Source: Pseudomonas sp. HAR-UPW-AIA-41
GTDB lineage: Bacteria > Pseudomonadota > Gammaproteobacteria > Pseudomonadales > Pseudomonadaceae
DNA: 64,000 nucleotides
Assembly: GCF_002304225.1 (NCBI RefSeq)
Contig: NZ_NSLB01000005.1
Location: forward strand, 186,001 to 250,000
Reading direction: 5' to 3'
Part shown: piece after piece, positions 25,835 to 34,188 of the stretch
Position numbering within the stretch: the stretch's first letter is position 1
How the letters are laid out: the number at the start of each line of letters is the position of its first letter
The notes under the pieces: model-generated
The model's database searches: none
Seen by the model: the letters and a program-made list of their open reading frames with translations, nothing else
Told to the model about the DNA's origin: nothing
Position numbers and translations under genes: made by a program

Positions 25835-27098
25835 GCCAGGTCTCGCTCAGCGCATCATCATTGCCTTCGTGGTGATGACCACGCTGGTCGCCGGTGCCTT
25901 TGCTATGGGTATTGTCGGCACTGTGTACATGATCGAGGAACGGCTGATCTCCCAGACCCTCGGCGGCGACCTTGACCGTCTGTTGCGTATGGACAGCATG
26001 GAAAGCTGGCGGCACCGTCCGGAACGTGACCAGCTGTTCTATATCTCCCGCGGCCCGGGCGATTTTGCCATGCCGGCCGACCTGCAGAATCTCAGTCAGG
26101 GCTTTCATGAGGTGTTTCGCCCGCCGAAGGCCTATCACGCCGTAATTCGCGAGGTGGCCGGGCGCCGCTATGCCCTCTTGCAGGATCAGAGCGATTTCGA
26201 GGAGCGCGAGCATGTGCTGTTCGGGGTGGTTCTGGTCGGCTTCCTGATCAGCGTGGCCATGGCCTGCGCCCTCGGGGTGGTGATGGCGCGGCGGGTCATG
26301 GCGCCGCTGATCAATCTGGCCGCCAAGGTGCGTTTGCGTGAGCAGCAGCTCAGTGAGGCTCCTGCTCTGGCGCCGCAGTTTCCATCTGACGAGGTCGGGC
26401 AACTGGCGGCGGCTTTCGATGCCACCCTTGGGCAGCTGCGCCAGGCCCTGACTCGTGAGCGGCTGTTTACCAGTGATGTCAGTCATGAACTGCGTACGCC
26501 GCTGATGGTGATTGCCACGTCCTGTGAGCTGCTTCAGGCCAATCCCGCACTGGGGGAGCGTGAACAGGGGCATCTGAGCAAGATTGCCCGCTCCTGCGAG
26601 GAGATGCGCGATCTGGCGCAGACCTTCCTGCTGCTGGCGCGGGCCGAGCACCAGCAGGTGACGCATGCCGCGCAACAGAGCGTGCGTGAGGTGGCCGACG
26701 ATCTTGCTGCACAGTGGCGCGGCGAGATCGAGCGCAAGGGGCTGCGTTTTGACTATGACCCGACTGAGACTCCGCCGGGGCTCTATCACGGGCCATTTCT
26801 GCGCACCGTACTGGGTAACCTGCTGCGCAATGCCCTGCACTACACGCAGAGTGGCCATGTCGCCCTGACGTTCAATAGCGAGGGCTTTGTGGTCGAGGAC
26901 AGTGGCATCGGTATTCCCGAAGAGTTCCAGGATGCCGTGTTTCAGGCCTTCCAGCGTGGTGCCCAGGCGGGAGGCGAGGGAAAGGGGGTAGGGCTGTCGC
27001 TGGTGCAGCGTATCTGTCACTTGCAGGGCTGGCAGGTGCTGCTCACGGAAGCGCAGCCACACGGCTGCCGCTTCTGCGTGCGCTTGTTGCCGGCTTGA
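25824..27098 (+). CDS. Sensor histidine kinase
   Basis: The 424-residue kinase has two transmembrane segments (about 10-35 and 132-154) enclosing a periplasmic loop of roughly 95 residues, then a HAMP-like linker, an H-box FTSDVSHELRTPL with phosphoacceptor His221, and an ATPase domain with LLRNALHYT and DSGIGIPEEF and GEGKGVGLSLV. The periplasmic loop has no recognised sensory fold. The start overlaps the end of the response-regulator gene, with GGAGCC upstream. It forms an operon with the regulator. Confidence 0.88.
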   Translation: MWFKPGLAQRIIIAFVVMTTLVAGAFAMGIVGTVYMIEERLISQTLGGDLDRLLRMDSMESWRHRPERDQLFYISRGPGDFAMPADLQNLSQGFHEVFRPPKAYHAVIREVAGRRYALLQDQSDFEEREHVLFGVVLVGFLISVAMACALGVVMARRVMAPLINLAAKVRLREQQLSEAPALAPQFPSDEVGQLAAAFDATLGQLRQALTRERLFTSDVSHELRTPLMVIATSCELLQANPALGEREQGHLSKIARSCEEMRDLAQTFLLLARAEHQQVTHAAQQSVREVADDLAAQWRGEIERKGLRFDYDPTETPPGLYHGPFLRTVLGNLLRNALHYTQSGHVALTFNSEGFVVEDSGIGIPEEFQDAVFQAFQRGAQAGGEGKGVGLSLVQRICHLQGWQVLLTEAQPHGCRFCVRLLPA

Positions 27099-27218
27099 CG
27101 CTTTTTTCATGGAGAGCAGGGCACAGTGGTAACCATTGGTCAGCTGGCGCTGGCGATGGAGCCTATCTGAACTATTTTCCTGATAGGCGTGTTGCTGCTT
27201 TTTCAAGAGGTTGCGGAT

Positions 27219-27437
27219 ATGAAGCTAGAAATTACTCGAGCTTTGTTTCTTGTTCTGTCAGTGGGCACCATGGGTGCTGCTGTCGCAGCCTGGCAGGAGC
27301 CGGGGCTCAAAGTGGTCAGCAGTGTGACCCGTTGTAGCGCTCCTGTGAGTTCACCTGCGTTGTCGGCTCAGCCATCCCAGGATGATCTGTTGCTGCTCAT
27401 GTTTGGCTTGTCGCAAGGTATGCGCGCCTCCAGTTGA
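27219..27437 (+). CDS. Small predicted exported protein of unknown function
   Basis: The 72-residue frame begins MKLEITRALFLVLSVGTMGAAVAAWQEP, which looks like a Sec signal with possible cleavage after VAA. AAGAGG lies about 7 nt upstream. The mature part would be about 48 residues with one cysteine and no known domain. A hairpin with an amplified tail follows directly, so it looks like its own transcription unit. No function can be assigned. Confidence 0.45.
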   Translation: MKLEITRALFLVLSVGTMGAAVAAWQEPGLKVVSSVTRCSAPVSSPALSAQPSQDDLLLLMFGLSQGMRASS

Positions 27438-27445
27438 GTGCCTAT

Positions 27446-27504
27446 GCCCCTCGCGAAATGCTTTGCGTGGGGCCTTTGGGGCCTTTGGGGCCTTTGGGGC
27501 TTTT
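27446..27504 (+). terminator. Terminator with tandemly repeated GGGGCCTTT tail
   Basis: A stem of GCCCC/GGGGC and CGC/GCG with an A/T-rich inner pairing is followed by four copies of a 9-nt unit (GGGGCCTTT three times, then GGGGCTTTT). Each copy could pair with the same left arm, giving alternative hairpins that each end in T residues. It lies after the small exported-protein gene. Confidence 0.65.
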
Positions 27505-27571
27505 CTGTGCCTCATCAACTGGTTAGTCTGCCCGCAGCAATTTCTGCCAGAACCAGAGACCTGTGCGGCGG

Positions 27572-30298
27572 ATGAATGACCTGTCCCGTACCTCAGTCAG
27601 TCCCACCAGCCTGACCCCGGCTGCCGCGACGTTCCGGCCTCCGCTGCCGGCGGGCCACGTGCCGCGTCCGCGTTTGTGCGAGCGCCTGCTGCAGGGCCTC
27701 GACGGACGCTTGCTGCTGATCTGTGCGCCGGCCGGTTTTGGCAAGAGTTCCCTGGCCAGTGAGTTCTGTGAGCACCTGCCGACACCCTGGCGCAGCCTGT
27801 GGCTGTCGCTCAGCGCTCGTGACGGTGATCCCGGTCGCTTCCTCGAGCGCCTGCTGGAAACCCTTCGCCAGTGCTTTCCGCTGCTGGGTGAGCAGGCGCT
27901 GGGCATGCTCAAGCTGCGTCAGCGGCATCAACCCTTTGCCTATGAAGAGTGCCTGGACAGCCTGCTCGATGAGCTGGCTGAGCAGTTGCGTGTTGATCAG
28001 CCGCTGCTGCTGGTGCTGGATGACTATCACCTGGCTCAGGGTGCGGTGCTCGACCGCTGCCTGCAGTTCCTGCTCAATCATCTGACGGCGGGCCTGGTCC
28101 TGCTGGTCACCAGCCGCCAGCGCCCCGACTGGCATCTGGCACGCCTGCGCCTGTCACGCCAGTTGCTCAAGCTGACCGAGCAGGACCTGCGCCTGACCGC
28201 TGAGGAAAGTGCCGCGGTGCTGGCTGAACAGGGCGCCAGCCTGCCACGCGGCGAGCTGGAAGGGTTACTGGCGCGCAGTGAAGGCTGGGTCGCCGGTTTG
28301 CGCCTGTGGTTGCTGACTCAGCAGGGGGGAACGGCACCCGGTAGCGCCTTGCCCCATGGCGGTGAAGGCCTGATCCGCGACTATCTGCTGGAAGAAGTGA
28401 TTGAGCGGCTGCCCGCCGAATTGCAGAGCTTTCTCTACGAAACTGCCTGCCAGGAGCGCTTCTGCGCCGAACTGTGCGATGCCGTGCGCGATGCCCATGA
28501 CAGCGCGGCCCTGCTCGAACACCTGCGTGAGCACCAGGTCTTTCTGGTGCCGCTGGATGAGCAGGGCAAGTGGTTTCGCTATCACCACCTGTTTTCCGAC
28601 CTGCTGCGTTCGCGCCCAACCCAGCGCCTGAGCGTGCCACCGGCCAGCCTGTACCTGCGTGCCTGTCGCTGGTTCAGCAGTCAGGGGTTGCTGGACGATG
28701 CCATCGAGCAGGCCCTGCGGGCCGGCCAGCCGGACGTGGCGGCCAGTCTGGTGCAGAACCTCTCCGAGGAGCAGCTGCTCGCCGAGCAGAACGTGGCCAT
28801 GCTGCTGCGCTGGAAGATGGACCTGCCGGACAGCCTGCTGGCCAGCTCGCCGCGGTTGATCGTGCTGTACAGCTGGGTGCTGGCGCTGGCCTGTCAGCTG
28901 GACGCCGCACAGGACCTGATCGGTCAGCTCGGCCGCTTCCTGCCGGCGCCTTCGGCACAGGAGCAGGGGGAGCTGCTGGGTCAGTGGCTGGCCCTGAGCG
29001 GTGTGGTGGCCCGCGCCCGTGGTGATATGGGCACGGCTGAGCAGTACTGCGCCGCCGCGCTGGCGGCCTTGTCCGAAGGCCGTTACGGGCAGCGCCTGAT
29101 GTGCCTGTCGACCCTGGCCAACCTGGCGGTGGCGCGCGGCGATCTGTGGCGTGCTCGTGGCCTTAACCGCGATGCGCTGGAGCTGACTCAGCGCATTGGC
29201 AATCCGCTGTTCGAGGCGCTGGCGCATTACGACCGTGCCCGTGTGTTGCAGGCCCGCGGTGAAGTGCTGCGGGCCCAGGAGGAGGTCGGGCAGGGGCTGG
29301 CCTGTCTGCAGCACCTGCCGGCCGGGCGCCTGTATGCGGTGCGCGCGCGCCTGAACATCTACCGGGGGTATCTGCTGACCCTGCGCCTGCAGCCGGAGAT
29401 GGCCATCCAGGCGCTGCAGGCGGGTATCGCCGAGGCCCGTTCCTGTCGCGATATCAGCCTGCTGCTGGGCTACTGCGTGCTGGCGAGTCTCAAGGCCCGT
29501 CAGGGCCAACTGGCCGAAGGCTTCGCCGAACTGGCCGAGGCCGAACGGCTGATGCATATCTGGGATATTCCGCCGGTGTTTTATCTGGCGATGATCACCT
29601 TGGTGAAATGCGAGCTGTGGCTGCACCAGGGACAACTGGAGCTGGCCGAGGCCTGGCTGCAGCGCATGGCCCATACCTACGGTGGAGACCTGGCCGCGGC
29701 GGCGCCGGAGTTCCACCCTCAGCTGCCCTTGCATGTGGCACTGAATCAGGCGGCTCTGGTGCGGTTGCAGGGAAATCTGGGCGAGACAGAGCGCCGCCTG
29801 CGTGGCCTGATCCTGCATGCGCAAAATACCGGGGCGCTGCTGTTGGCGGTGATGGCGCAGGTTCAGTTGAGTCTGCTGCTGCATGTCGACGGACGCGAGC
29901 GCGAGGCTCAGCAGAGCCTCTCGGTTGCCCTGCAGGGCGCCGCTGGTGGTGCCCTGTTGCCGTTTCAGGAATTACTGCGCCATCAGCCGCAGTGGCTGGC
30001 CGAGCAACTCGCCCTGCTGGCGCCGGGCGCCCTGCGCAGTGACCTGCAGGCCTTGTTGCCGCTTAACCCCGGTGAGATGCCTGCTGTTCAGCCGGCCGGA
30101 GGCGAGGCGCTCAGTGCGCGCGAGCTGGCTGTCCTGCGTCTGATTGCTCAGGGTTGCTCCAACCAGGAAATCAGCGAGCGCCTGTTCATCTCCCTGCACA
30201 CGGTCAAGACCCATGCCCGTCACATCAACAGCAAGCTCGGTGTGGAGCGGCGCACCCAGGCCGTGGCGCATGCCAAGGTGCTGGGCCTGCTGGATTGA
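27572..30298 (+). CDS. MalT-like LuxR-family transcriptional regulator
   Basis: The 908-residue protein has the architecture of large ATP-binding LuxR (MalT/STAND) regulators. An NTPase domain has Walker A GFGKS at 55-59 and Walker B LLLVLDDYH, followed by a long helical repeat region of TPR-like segments (about 400-800), and a C-terminal LuxR helix-turn-helix (LSARELAVLRLIAQGCSNQEISERLFISLHTVKTHARHI). Such proteins oligomerise on inducer and ATP binding to activate transcription. The inducer is unknown. The start MNDLSRTS has no strong ribosome-binding site. It is convergent with the next gene, 4 nt apart. Confidence 0.88.
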   Translation: MNDLSRTSVSPTSLTPAAATFRPPLPAGHVPRPRLCERLLQGLDGRLLLICAPAGFGKSSLASEFCEHLPTPWRSLWLSLSARDGDPGRFLERLLETLRQCFPLLGEQALGMLKLRQRHQPFAYEECLDSLLDELAEQLRVDQPLLLVLDDYHLAQGAVLDRCLQFLLNHLTAGLVLLVTSRQRPDWHLARLRLSRQLLKLTEQDLRLTAEESAAVLAEQGASLPRGELEGLLARSEGWVAGLRLWLLTQQGGTAPGSALPHGGEGLIRDYLLEEVIERLPAELQSFLYETACQERFCAELCDAVRDAHDSAALLEHLREHQVFLVPLDEQGKWFRYHHLFSDLLRSRPTQRLSVPPASLYLRACRWFSSQGLLDDAIEQALRAGQPDVAASLVQNLSEEQLLAEQNVAMLLRWKMDLPDSLLASSPRLIVLYSWVLALACQLDAAQDLIGQLGRFLPAPSAQEQGELLGQWLALSGVVARARGDMGTAEQYCAAALAALSEGRYGQRLMCLSTLANLAVARGDLWRARGLNRDALELTQRIGNPLFEALAHYDRARVLQARGEVLRAQEEVGQGLACLQHLPAGRLYAVRARLNIYRGYLLTLRLQPEMAIQALQAGIAEARSCRDISLLLGYCVLASLKARQGQLAEGFAELAEAERLMHIWDIPPVFYLAMITLVKCELWLHQGQLELAEAWLQRMAHTYGGDLAAAAPEFHPQLPLHVALNQAALVRLQGNLGETERRLRGLILHAQNTGALLLAVMAQVQLSLLLHVDGREREAQQSLSVALQGAAGGALLPFQELLRHQPQWLAEQLALLAPGALRSDLQALLPLNPGEMPAVQPAGGEALSARELAVLRLIAQGCSNQEISERLFISLHTVKTHARHINSKLGVERRTQAVAHAKVLGLLD

Positions 30299-30302
30299 AT
30301 CG

Positions 30303-31181
30303 TCAGGGTTTGCCGGCTGGCAGGGCCGGGGTTTCCTCGCTGGCCGGTAGCGTCAGGTCGAGAGCTTTGGCCGGTGCCGCGCCGGGAGCGGGCTTGGCCA
30401 GCTGGCGGCTGACATCTTCCTGAATCGTGCTGAGCACCGGCAGCAGATCGGCCATATTGCTGCGTACCTCGCTGTAGGCATGCTGGCGGCTCAGGGCCTC
30501 GATACGGGTGAGCAGGTCGACCCGCACCGGTTGCGGCAGGTGAACAAACAGGTCGGGCATCTGCTTGGCCAGCTCGGCGCTGTACAGCACCAGTTCCTCT
30601 CGGTCGAACTGTTTGGTCAGGTCGAGGTAGTCGATGGCGCTGGAGGTCAGCATGGCCGCTGCCGCCTTGGTTTCACCAAGACCTTTCAAACGTATCGGAC
30701 TGCCTTGCTCACTGGCCGCCAGGGTCATCCAGAACTCGGTGGTGAGGGTGAATAGGATGGCCTGCTGGCGCAGCGAGTAGGTCATCAGACCGAGCGCTTC
30801 GGCACCATAGGGCTGCTGCACGGCCTTGAAGTCGAAGTACAGGCGCATCAGCTCCTTGAGCTGGAACAGCACCTCGCGCGCCTCGTTCTGACGCAGCTCC
30901 AGTGGCGCATAGATGTTCAGCTGTGGCTTGAAGTTGTCTGGGCTGGTCATGCGCTGGTAGATCGGCCCGGTGAACTCGCCGCTGCGCCGGGGCAGGGCGT
31001 TGACCTGGGTCTTGTCGATCTTGTCCAGCGCCTCGATGAGCAGGCGGTAGTCGCCACTGCTCCAGGGGCGCTGGATGTCCGGAATCTTCTGCCCCAGATA
31101 AAACAGCTCGGCGGCGGGCAGACGGCTGCTGACCAGTAAAAGGATGGCCAGCGGCCAGAGCAGTCGGCGTGTTAGGGTCAT
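30303..31181 (-). CDS. Exported protein of unknown function
   Basis: The 292-residue protein begins with a signal-like hydrophobic stretch (MTLTRRLLWPLAILLLVSSRLPAAE) ending in PAA. The remainder is largely helical and features SGDYRLLIEALDKIDKTQ, EVLFQLKELMRLYFDFKAVQ and a proline-rich C-terminus. I do not recognise a domain. The ATG was preferred over an upstream TTG 15 nt earlier because it begins the signal peptide. It is transcribed away from a divergent TetR gene 96 nt away, so the TetR may regulate it. Confidence 0.65.
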   Translation of the reverse strand: MTLTRRLLWPLAILLLVSSRLPAAELFYLGQKIPDIQRPWSSGDYRLLIEALDKIDKTQVNALPRRSGEFTGPIYQRMTSPDNFKPQLNIYAPLELRQNEAREVLFQLKELMRLYFDFKAVQQPYGAEALGLMTYSLRQQAILFTLTTEFWMTLAASEQGSPIRLKGLGETKAAAAMLTSSAIDYLDLTKQFDREELVLYSAELAKQMPDLFVHLPQPVRVDLLTRIEALSRQHAYSEVRSNMADLLPVLSTIQEDVSRQLAKPAPGAAPAKALDLTLPASEETPALPAGKP

Positions 31182-31277
31182 GACGGGTATCCGCAACTAG
31201 GGGCGCGGCAAGAGTAACGGCTTGTCCCTGAAGGAGTCACCCTGTCTTGGGTGGGGTTTGGCAGTTCTGGAGCGAAG

Positions 31278-31934
31278 ATGAATCAGGCCGATCTGGGTGT
31301 GGTGCGCGCGGTATTCGAGGACCTCGGCGGGGTTCAGGCGGTGGCTCGCGAACAGGGTGAGGGACCCTTGGTCAGCCACCTGCAGCGCACCAATATCCAG
31401 CTGGCGGCAATCCCGGTTTTCGTGCGCAAGGGCCTGGCCGATACCACGGTGAATGATCTGCTGGAGGCCGCGCAGGTTTCGCGGCGGACCTTCTACAAAT
31501 ATTTCGCCAACAAGATGGATGTGCTCGAGGGCATCTACTGCACGGCGGTGGCGTTGCTGCTGGCGCGCTTTCGCGAACTGCAGCCGGGCGCCGACATGGA
31601 GAGCTGGTTGCGCGCCATGGTCGGATTGTTCTTCGACTATCACCTGTCGGTGGGGCCGATCATCCGACTGATGCAGGAGGAGGCCCTGCGCGGCGACTCG
31701 CCGCTGGCGGTGCATCGTCAGCAGGCTCATGCCGAAATGCAGGCGCTGCTGCAGCAACGCCTGGCCCTGAGCGGCAAGGAGTTCCCGGCGCTGACCTTCC
31801 AGGCACTGATCTGGGCGATGGAGTCCGCCTCGCTCAACCTGCTCAGTCGCGCCGCGCCGCGGCAGGAGATCGGTGAGGCCAAGACCGTGCTGGGCGATCT
31901 GCTGCTGGCGGTGCTTTGTCCGCGCACGACGTAG
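31278..31934 (+). CDS. TetR family transcriptional regulator
   Basis: The 218-residue protein has a TetR helix-turn-helix (IPVFVRKGLADTTVNDLLEAAQVSRRTFYKYFANKMDVLEGIY at about 45-90), set back by an N-terminal extension of about 40 residues. The C-terminal ligand domain is of unknown specificity. ATG supported by TGGAG 6 nt upstream. It is divergent from the exported-protein gene and upstream of an alpha/beta hydrolase, both candidate targets. Its TAG stop overlaps the left end of a 181-bp palindromic element. Confidence 0.83.
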   Translation: MNQADLGVVRAVFEDLGGVQAVAREQGEGPLVSHLQRTNIQLAAIPVFVRKGLADTTVNDLLEAAQVSRRTFYKYFANKMDVLEGIYCTAVALLLARFRELQPGADMESWLRAMVGLFFDYHLSVGPIIRLMQEEALRGDSPLAVHRQQAHAEMQALLQQRLALSGKEFPALTFQALIWAMESASLNLLSRAAPRQEIGEAKTVLGDLLLAVLCPRTT

Positions 31935-32112
31935 GGTCTGTTTCCGCTTCGGCACAAGCCGCGTTGCTGCGCAACCCGAAGGGACGGGTCGTTTTTTGCG
32001 TACAGCGGTGTTGCTCGATGGCTCATTTAGCTGGCTAAACCTCGCATCTCGCGCCTTGCTGAACGTAAAAAGCGGCTCCGTCGCAGCCGTTCCGAAGCGG
32101 AAACAGACCCTA
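31932..32112. mobile_element. MITE-like palindromic element with TA target duplication
   Basis: The 181-bp segment begins TAGGGTCTGTTTCCGCTTCG and ends with its exact complement, giving 21-bp perfect terminal inverted repeats including a flanking TA on each side. The two halves are complementary further in, with an off-centre TTTAGCTGGCTAAA, so the whole element can fold into a long imperfect hairpin. It contains no coding frame. TA at both edges fits an IS630/Tc1-type target duplication, so a non-autonomous miniature element is likely; a cellular hairpin repeat is the alternative. Confidence 0.7.
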
Positions 32113-32179
32113 GGTTGGGGCGCATGATGGCCGGCGGCGTGCTCTGATGGTGGAACAATAACAAGTCAGGAGTTCTGCC

Positions 32180-33133
32180 ATGTCTGCTTCCACCGCCTCC
32201 CTGCCAGCGACCATGCTGCCACCACTGGCCAGTGGCCTGGCCCGTCTGGGGTTTGGTGAGTTGTCGCTGGATGCCGTGAAGTCGCGCTATGGCAACGCCC
32301 GTGATGGCTCACGCTATGTCGAGCTGGACGGTTTCAATGTGCATTACCGCGATGAGGGCAATGCCAACGGCCCGGTGCTGGTGATGATTCATGGCGTGGT
32401 GGCCTCGCTGCACACCTGGGATGGCTGGGTGCAGGCCATGGCCGGCGATTACCGCATCATCCGTTTCGACGTGCCCGGCTTCGGCCTGACCGGCCCGGCG
32501 CGCGATGGCGTGTACAACGCCGAGCGCATGCTCAAGGTCATGACCAGCCTGCTGGATTTCCTCAAGGTCGGCAAAGCTTCGATCATCGGAAACTCGCTGG
32601 GTGGCTACATCGCCTGGAACTTCGCCCTGGCGCAGCCGCAGCGGGTGGAAAAACTGATTCTGCTCGATCCGGCGGGCTACCAGATGCGCAAGGTGCCGTG
32701 GATGATTGCGGCGGCCGAACTGCCCGGTGCCACCTGGGCCATGCCGCTGTGGATGCCGCGGGCTCTGATCGCACAGGGTATCAAGGAGGTCTACGGCGAC
32801 TCTGGGCGCATCAAAGAAGGTGTGGTGCAGCGTTACTATGACCTCACCCGACGTCCGGGTAACCGGCGCGGCATGATGGAAATTTTCCGCGTGCTGCTGG
32901 GCGTCAACCGCACCGAGCTGGAAGGCACCGGGGCCCGCGTGGCCGAGCTGAAAATGCCGACCCTGCTGATGTGGGGCGAGCTGGACCGCTGGATTTCGCC
33001 CAAGCACGTACCGCTCTGGCAGCGCGACGTACCGGGGTTGCAGGTCAAGGTCTACGCCGGTGTCGGGCATATCCCGATGGAGGAAATTCCCGAACTGTCG
33101 GCGGCCGATGCGCTGGCTTTTCTGCGTAGCTGA
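32180..33133 (+). CDS. Alpha/beta hydrolase
   Basis: The 317-residue protein has an alpha/beta hydrolase fold with VMIHGVVASLHTWDGW as the oxyanion loop, GNSLGG as the nucleophile elbow, MWGELDRWISPKH with the acid and GVGHIPMEE with the catalytic histidine. Ser is the nucleophile, so esterase, lactonase or C-C hydrolase activity is possible. The substrate is unknown. GTCAGGAG precedes the ATG. It lies after a MITE-like element and is followed by a bidirectional terminator. Possible regulators are the TetR upstream or the MalT-like protein. Confidence 0.83.
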   Translation: MSASTASLPATMLPPLASGLARLGFGELSLDAVKSRYGNARDGSRYVELDGFNVHYRDEGNANGPVLVMIHGVVASLHTWDGWVQAMAGDYRIIRFDVPGFGLTGPARDGVYNAERMLKVMTSLLDFLKVGKASIIGNSLGGYIAWNFALAQPQRVEKLILLDPAGYQMRKVPWMIAAAELPGATWAMPLWMPRALIAQGIKEVYGDSGRIKEGVVQRYYDLTRRPGNRRGMMEIFRVLLGVNRTELEGTGARVAELKMPTLLMWGELDRWISPKHVPLWQRDVPGLQVKVYAGVGHIPMEEIPELSAADALAFLRS

Positions 33134-33149
33134 TTGATCTGCCAGACAA

Positions 33150-33178
33150 CAAAAAGGCCCCGCGAGGGGCCTTTTTAG
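33150..33178. terminator. Bidirectional rho-independent terminator
   Basis: AAAAAGGCCCCGCGAGGGGC is followed by CTTTTTAG. GGCCCC/GGGGCC pair around a short GCGA loop, with runs of A and T on each side, so it serves both the hydrolase gene and the convergent metal-dependent hydrolase gene. Confidence 0.85.
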
Positions 33179-33190
33179 TTTGCGCCGCTG

Positions 33191-34027
33191 TCAGGCGGCG
33201 GCGCTGCTTTGCGGCTCGTAGTCACCCTTGAACTGGGCCACCAGCTCCAAGTTGTTGTGCTGCCAGGGATGGAAGTCGCCGCGGTAGAAATCTAAGTACA
33301 CGCCGACCAGCTTGCGGTAGATGCCGTCCTTGCCCCACAGCCAGGTCAGGCCGTCACGCCAGACTCGCCAGTTCCACAGCAGGCCATCGCGTTTGAGCAT
33401 GTGCAGCAGGCCCTTGGTAGTGTCCCAGGTGAAGAAGAAGGTGCTTTGCAGCATGGCGCGGCGCAGCAGCCAGCGGCTGCCACAGGTCTGCTGGTAGACA
33501 TCGAAGGCCACAGCCTTGTGTTCGGTCTCTTCCAGGGCATGCCAGCGCCACAGGCGGGCCATCTTGGGATCGGCACCGGCGAGCCACTGCGGATCTTTCA
33601 GTAGGGCGTCGGCCATGATCGCGGTGAAGTGCTCGACCGCGCAGGTCGAGGCCAGCTGGGCATCGTGCGGCAGGTGCTTCTTGACGAAGGCCAGGCGCCT
33701 TTTCAGGCCGCGCTCCAGATAGTCGATGTCGTAGCCCAGTTCGCGCAGCCGCTGGTTGTAGGCCAGATGCTCGTGGCTGTGGTGACCTTCCTGGCCGATG
33801 AAGCCGCGGATCTGTTCCTTCAATACCGGGTCTTCGATCTGCTCGCGGAACAGGCGTACCGACTCGATGAAGAAACGTTCGCCATCGGGGAACAGCACCG
33901 ACATGGCGTTGAACATGTGGGTCTTGAAGGCATTACCGCCGTGCCAGTGGCGCGGCAGGGGATTGGGCAGGTCGAAGTCCAACTGACGTGGGCGGATTTC
34001 CAGACCGGCGGGTGTGGTACTGGCCAT
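33191..34027 (-). CDS. Metal-dependent hydrolase (PF10118 family)
   Basis: The 278-residue protein fits the PF10118 'predicted metal-dependent hydrolase' family: HWHGGNAFKTHMFNAMSVLFPDGERFF, FIGQEGHHSHEHLAYN and a second Glu/His set HALEETEHKAVAFDVY. The E/H motifs resemble a ferritin-like diiron site. Activity is not established. The ATG at MASTTPAG is supported by GGGAG 7 nt upstream; longer frames lack one. It is divergent from an AraC regulator 161 nt away, a common pairing of regulator and target. Confidence 0.8.
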   Translation of the reverse strand: MASTTPAGLEIRPRQLDFDLPNPLPRHWHGGNAFKTHMFNAMSVLFPDGERFFIESVRLFREQIEDPVLKEQIRGFIGQEGHHSHEHLAYNQRLRELGYDIDYLERGLKRRLAFVKKHLPHDAQLASTCAVEHFTAIMADALLKDPQWLAGADPKMARLWRWHALEETEHKAVAFDVYQQTCGSRWLLRRAMLQSTFFFTWDTTKGLLHMLKRDGLLWNWRVWRDGLTWLWGKDGIYRKLVGVYLDFYRGDFHPWQHNNLELVAQFKGDYEPQSSAAA

Positions 34028-34188
34028 GGCAGGCTCCCGGTATCGAGGTCGTTTTTCTTGTTGTGGACCAGCACGAAGCTGGATGAGGTAGCGTCGACTA
34101 TGGGCTTGTGGTGGTTTGTCGGACAAGGTTATCTTCTGCCAAATTGCAGGTCATTTCTGGCCATGTGCGCTGCAGCGAGACTCTCACG

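Noticed and set aside
25632..27206. A 524-codon leftward frame opposite the histidine kinase
   Set aside because: Antisense of a convincing kinase; no domain and low-complexity Arg/His/Gln content.
27469..27504. Short tandem repeats as a possible CRISPR array
   Set aside because: The 9-nt units are directly contiguous with no spacers and form a terminator tail; no cas genes are present.
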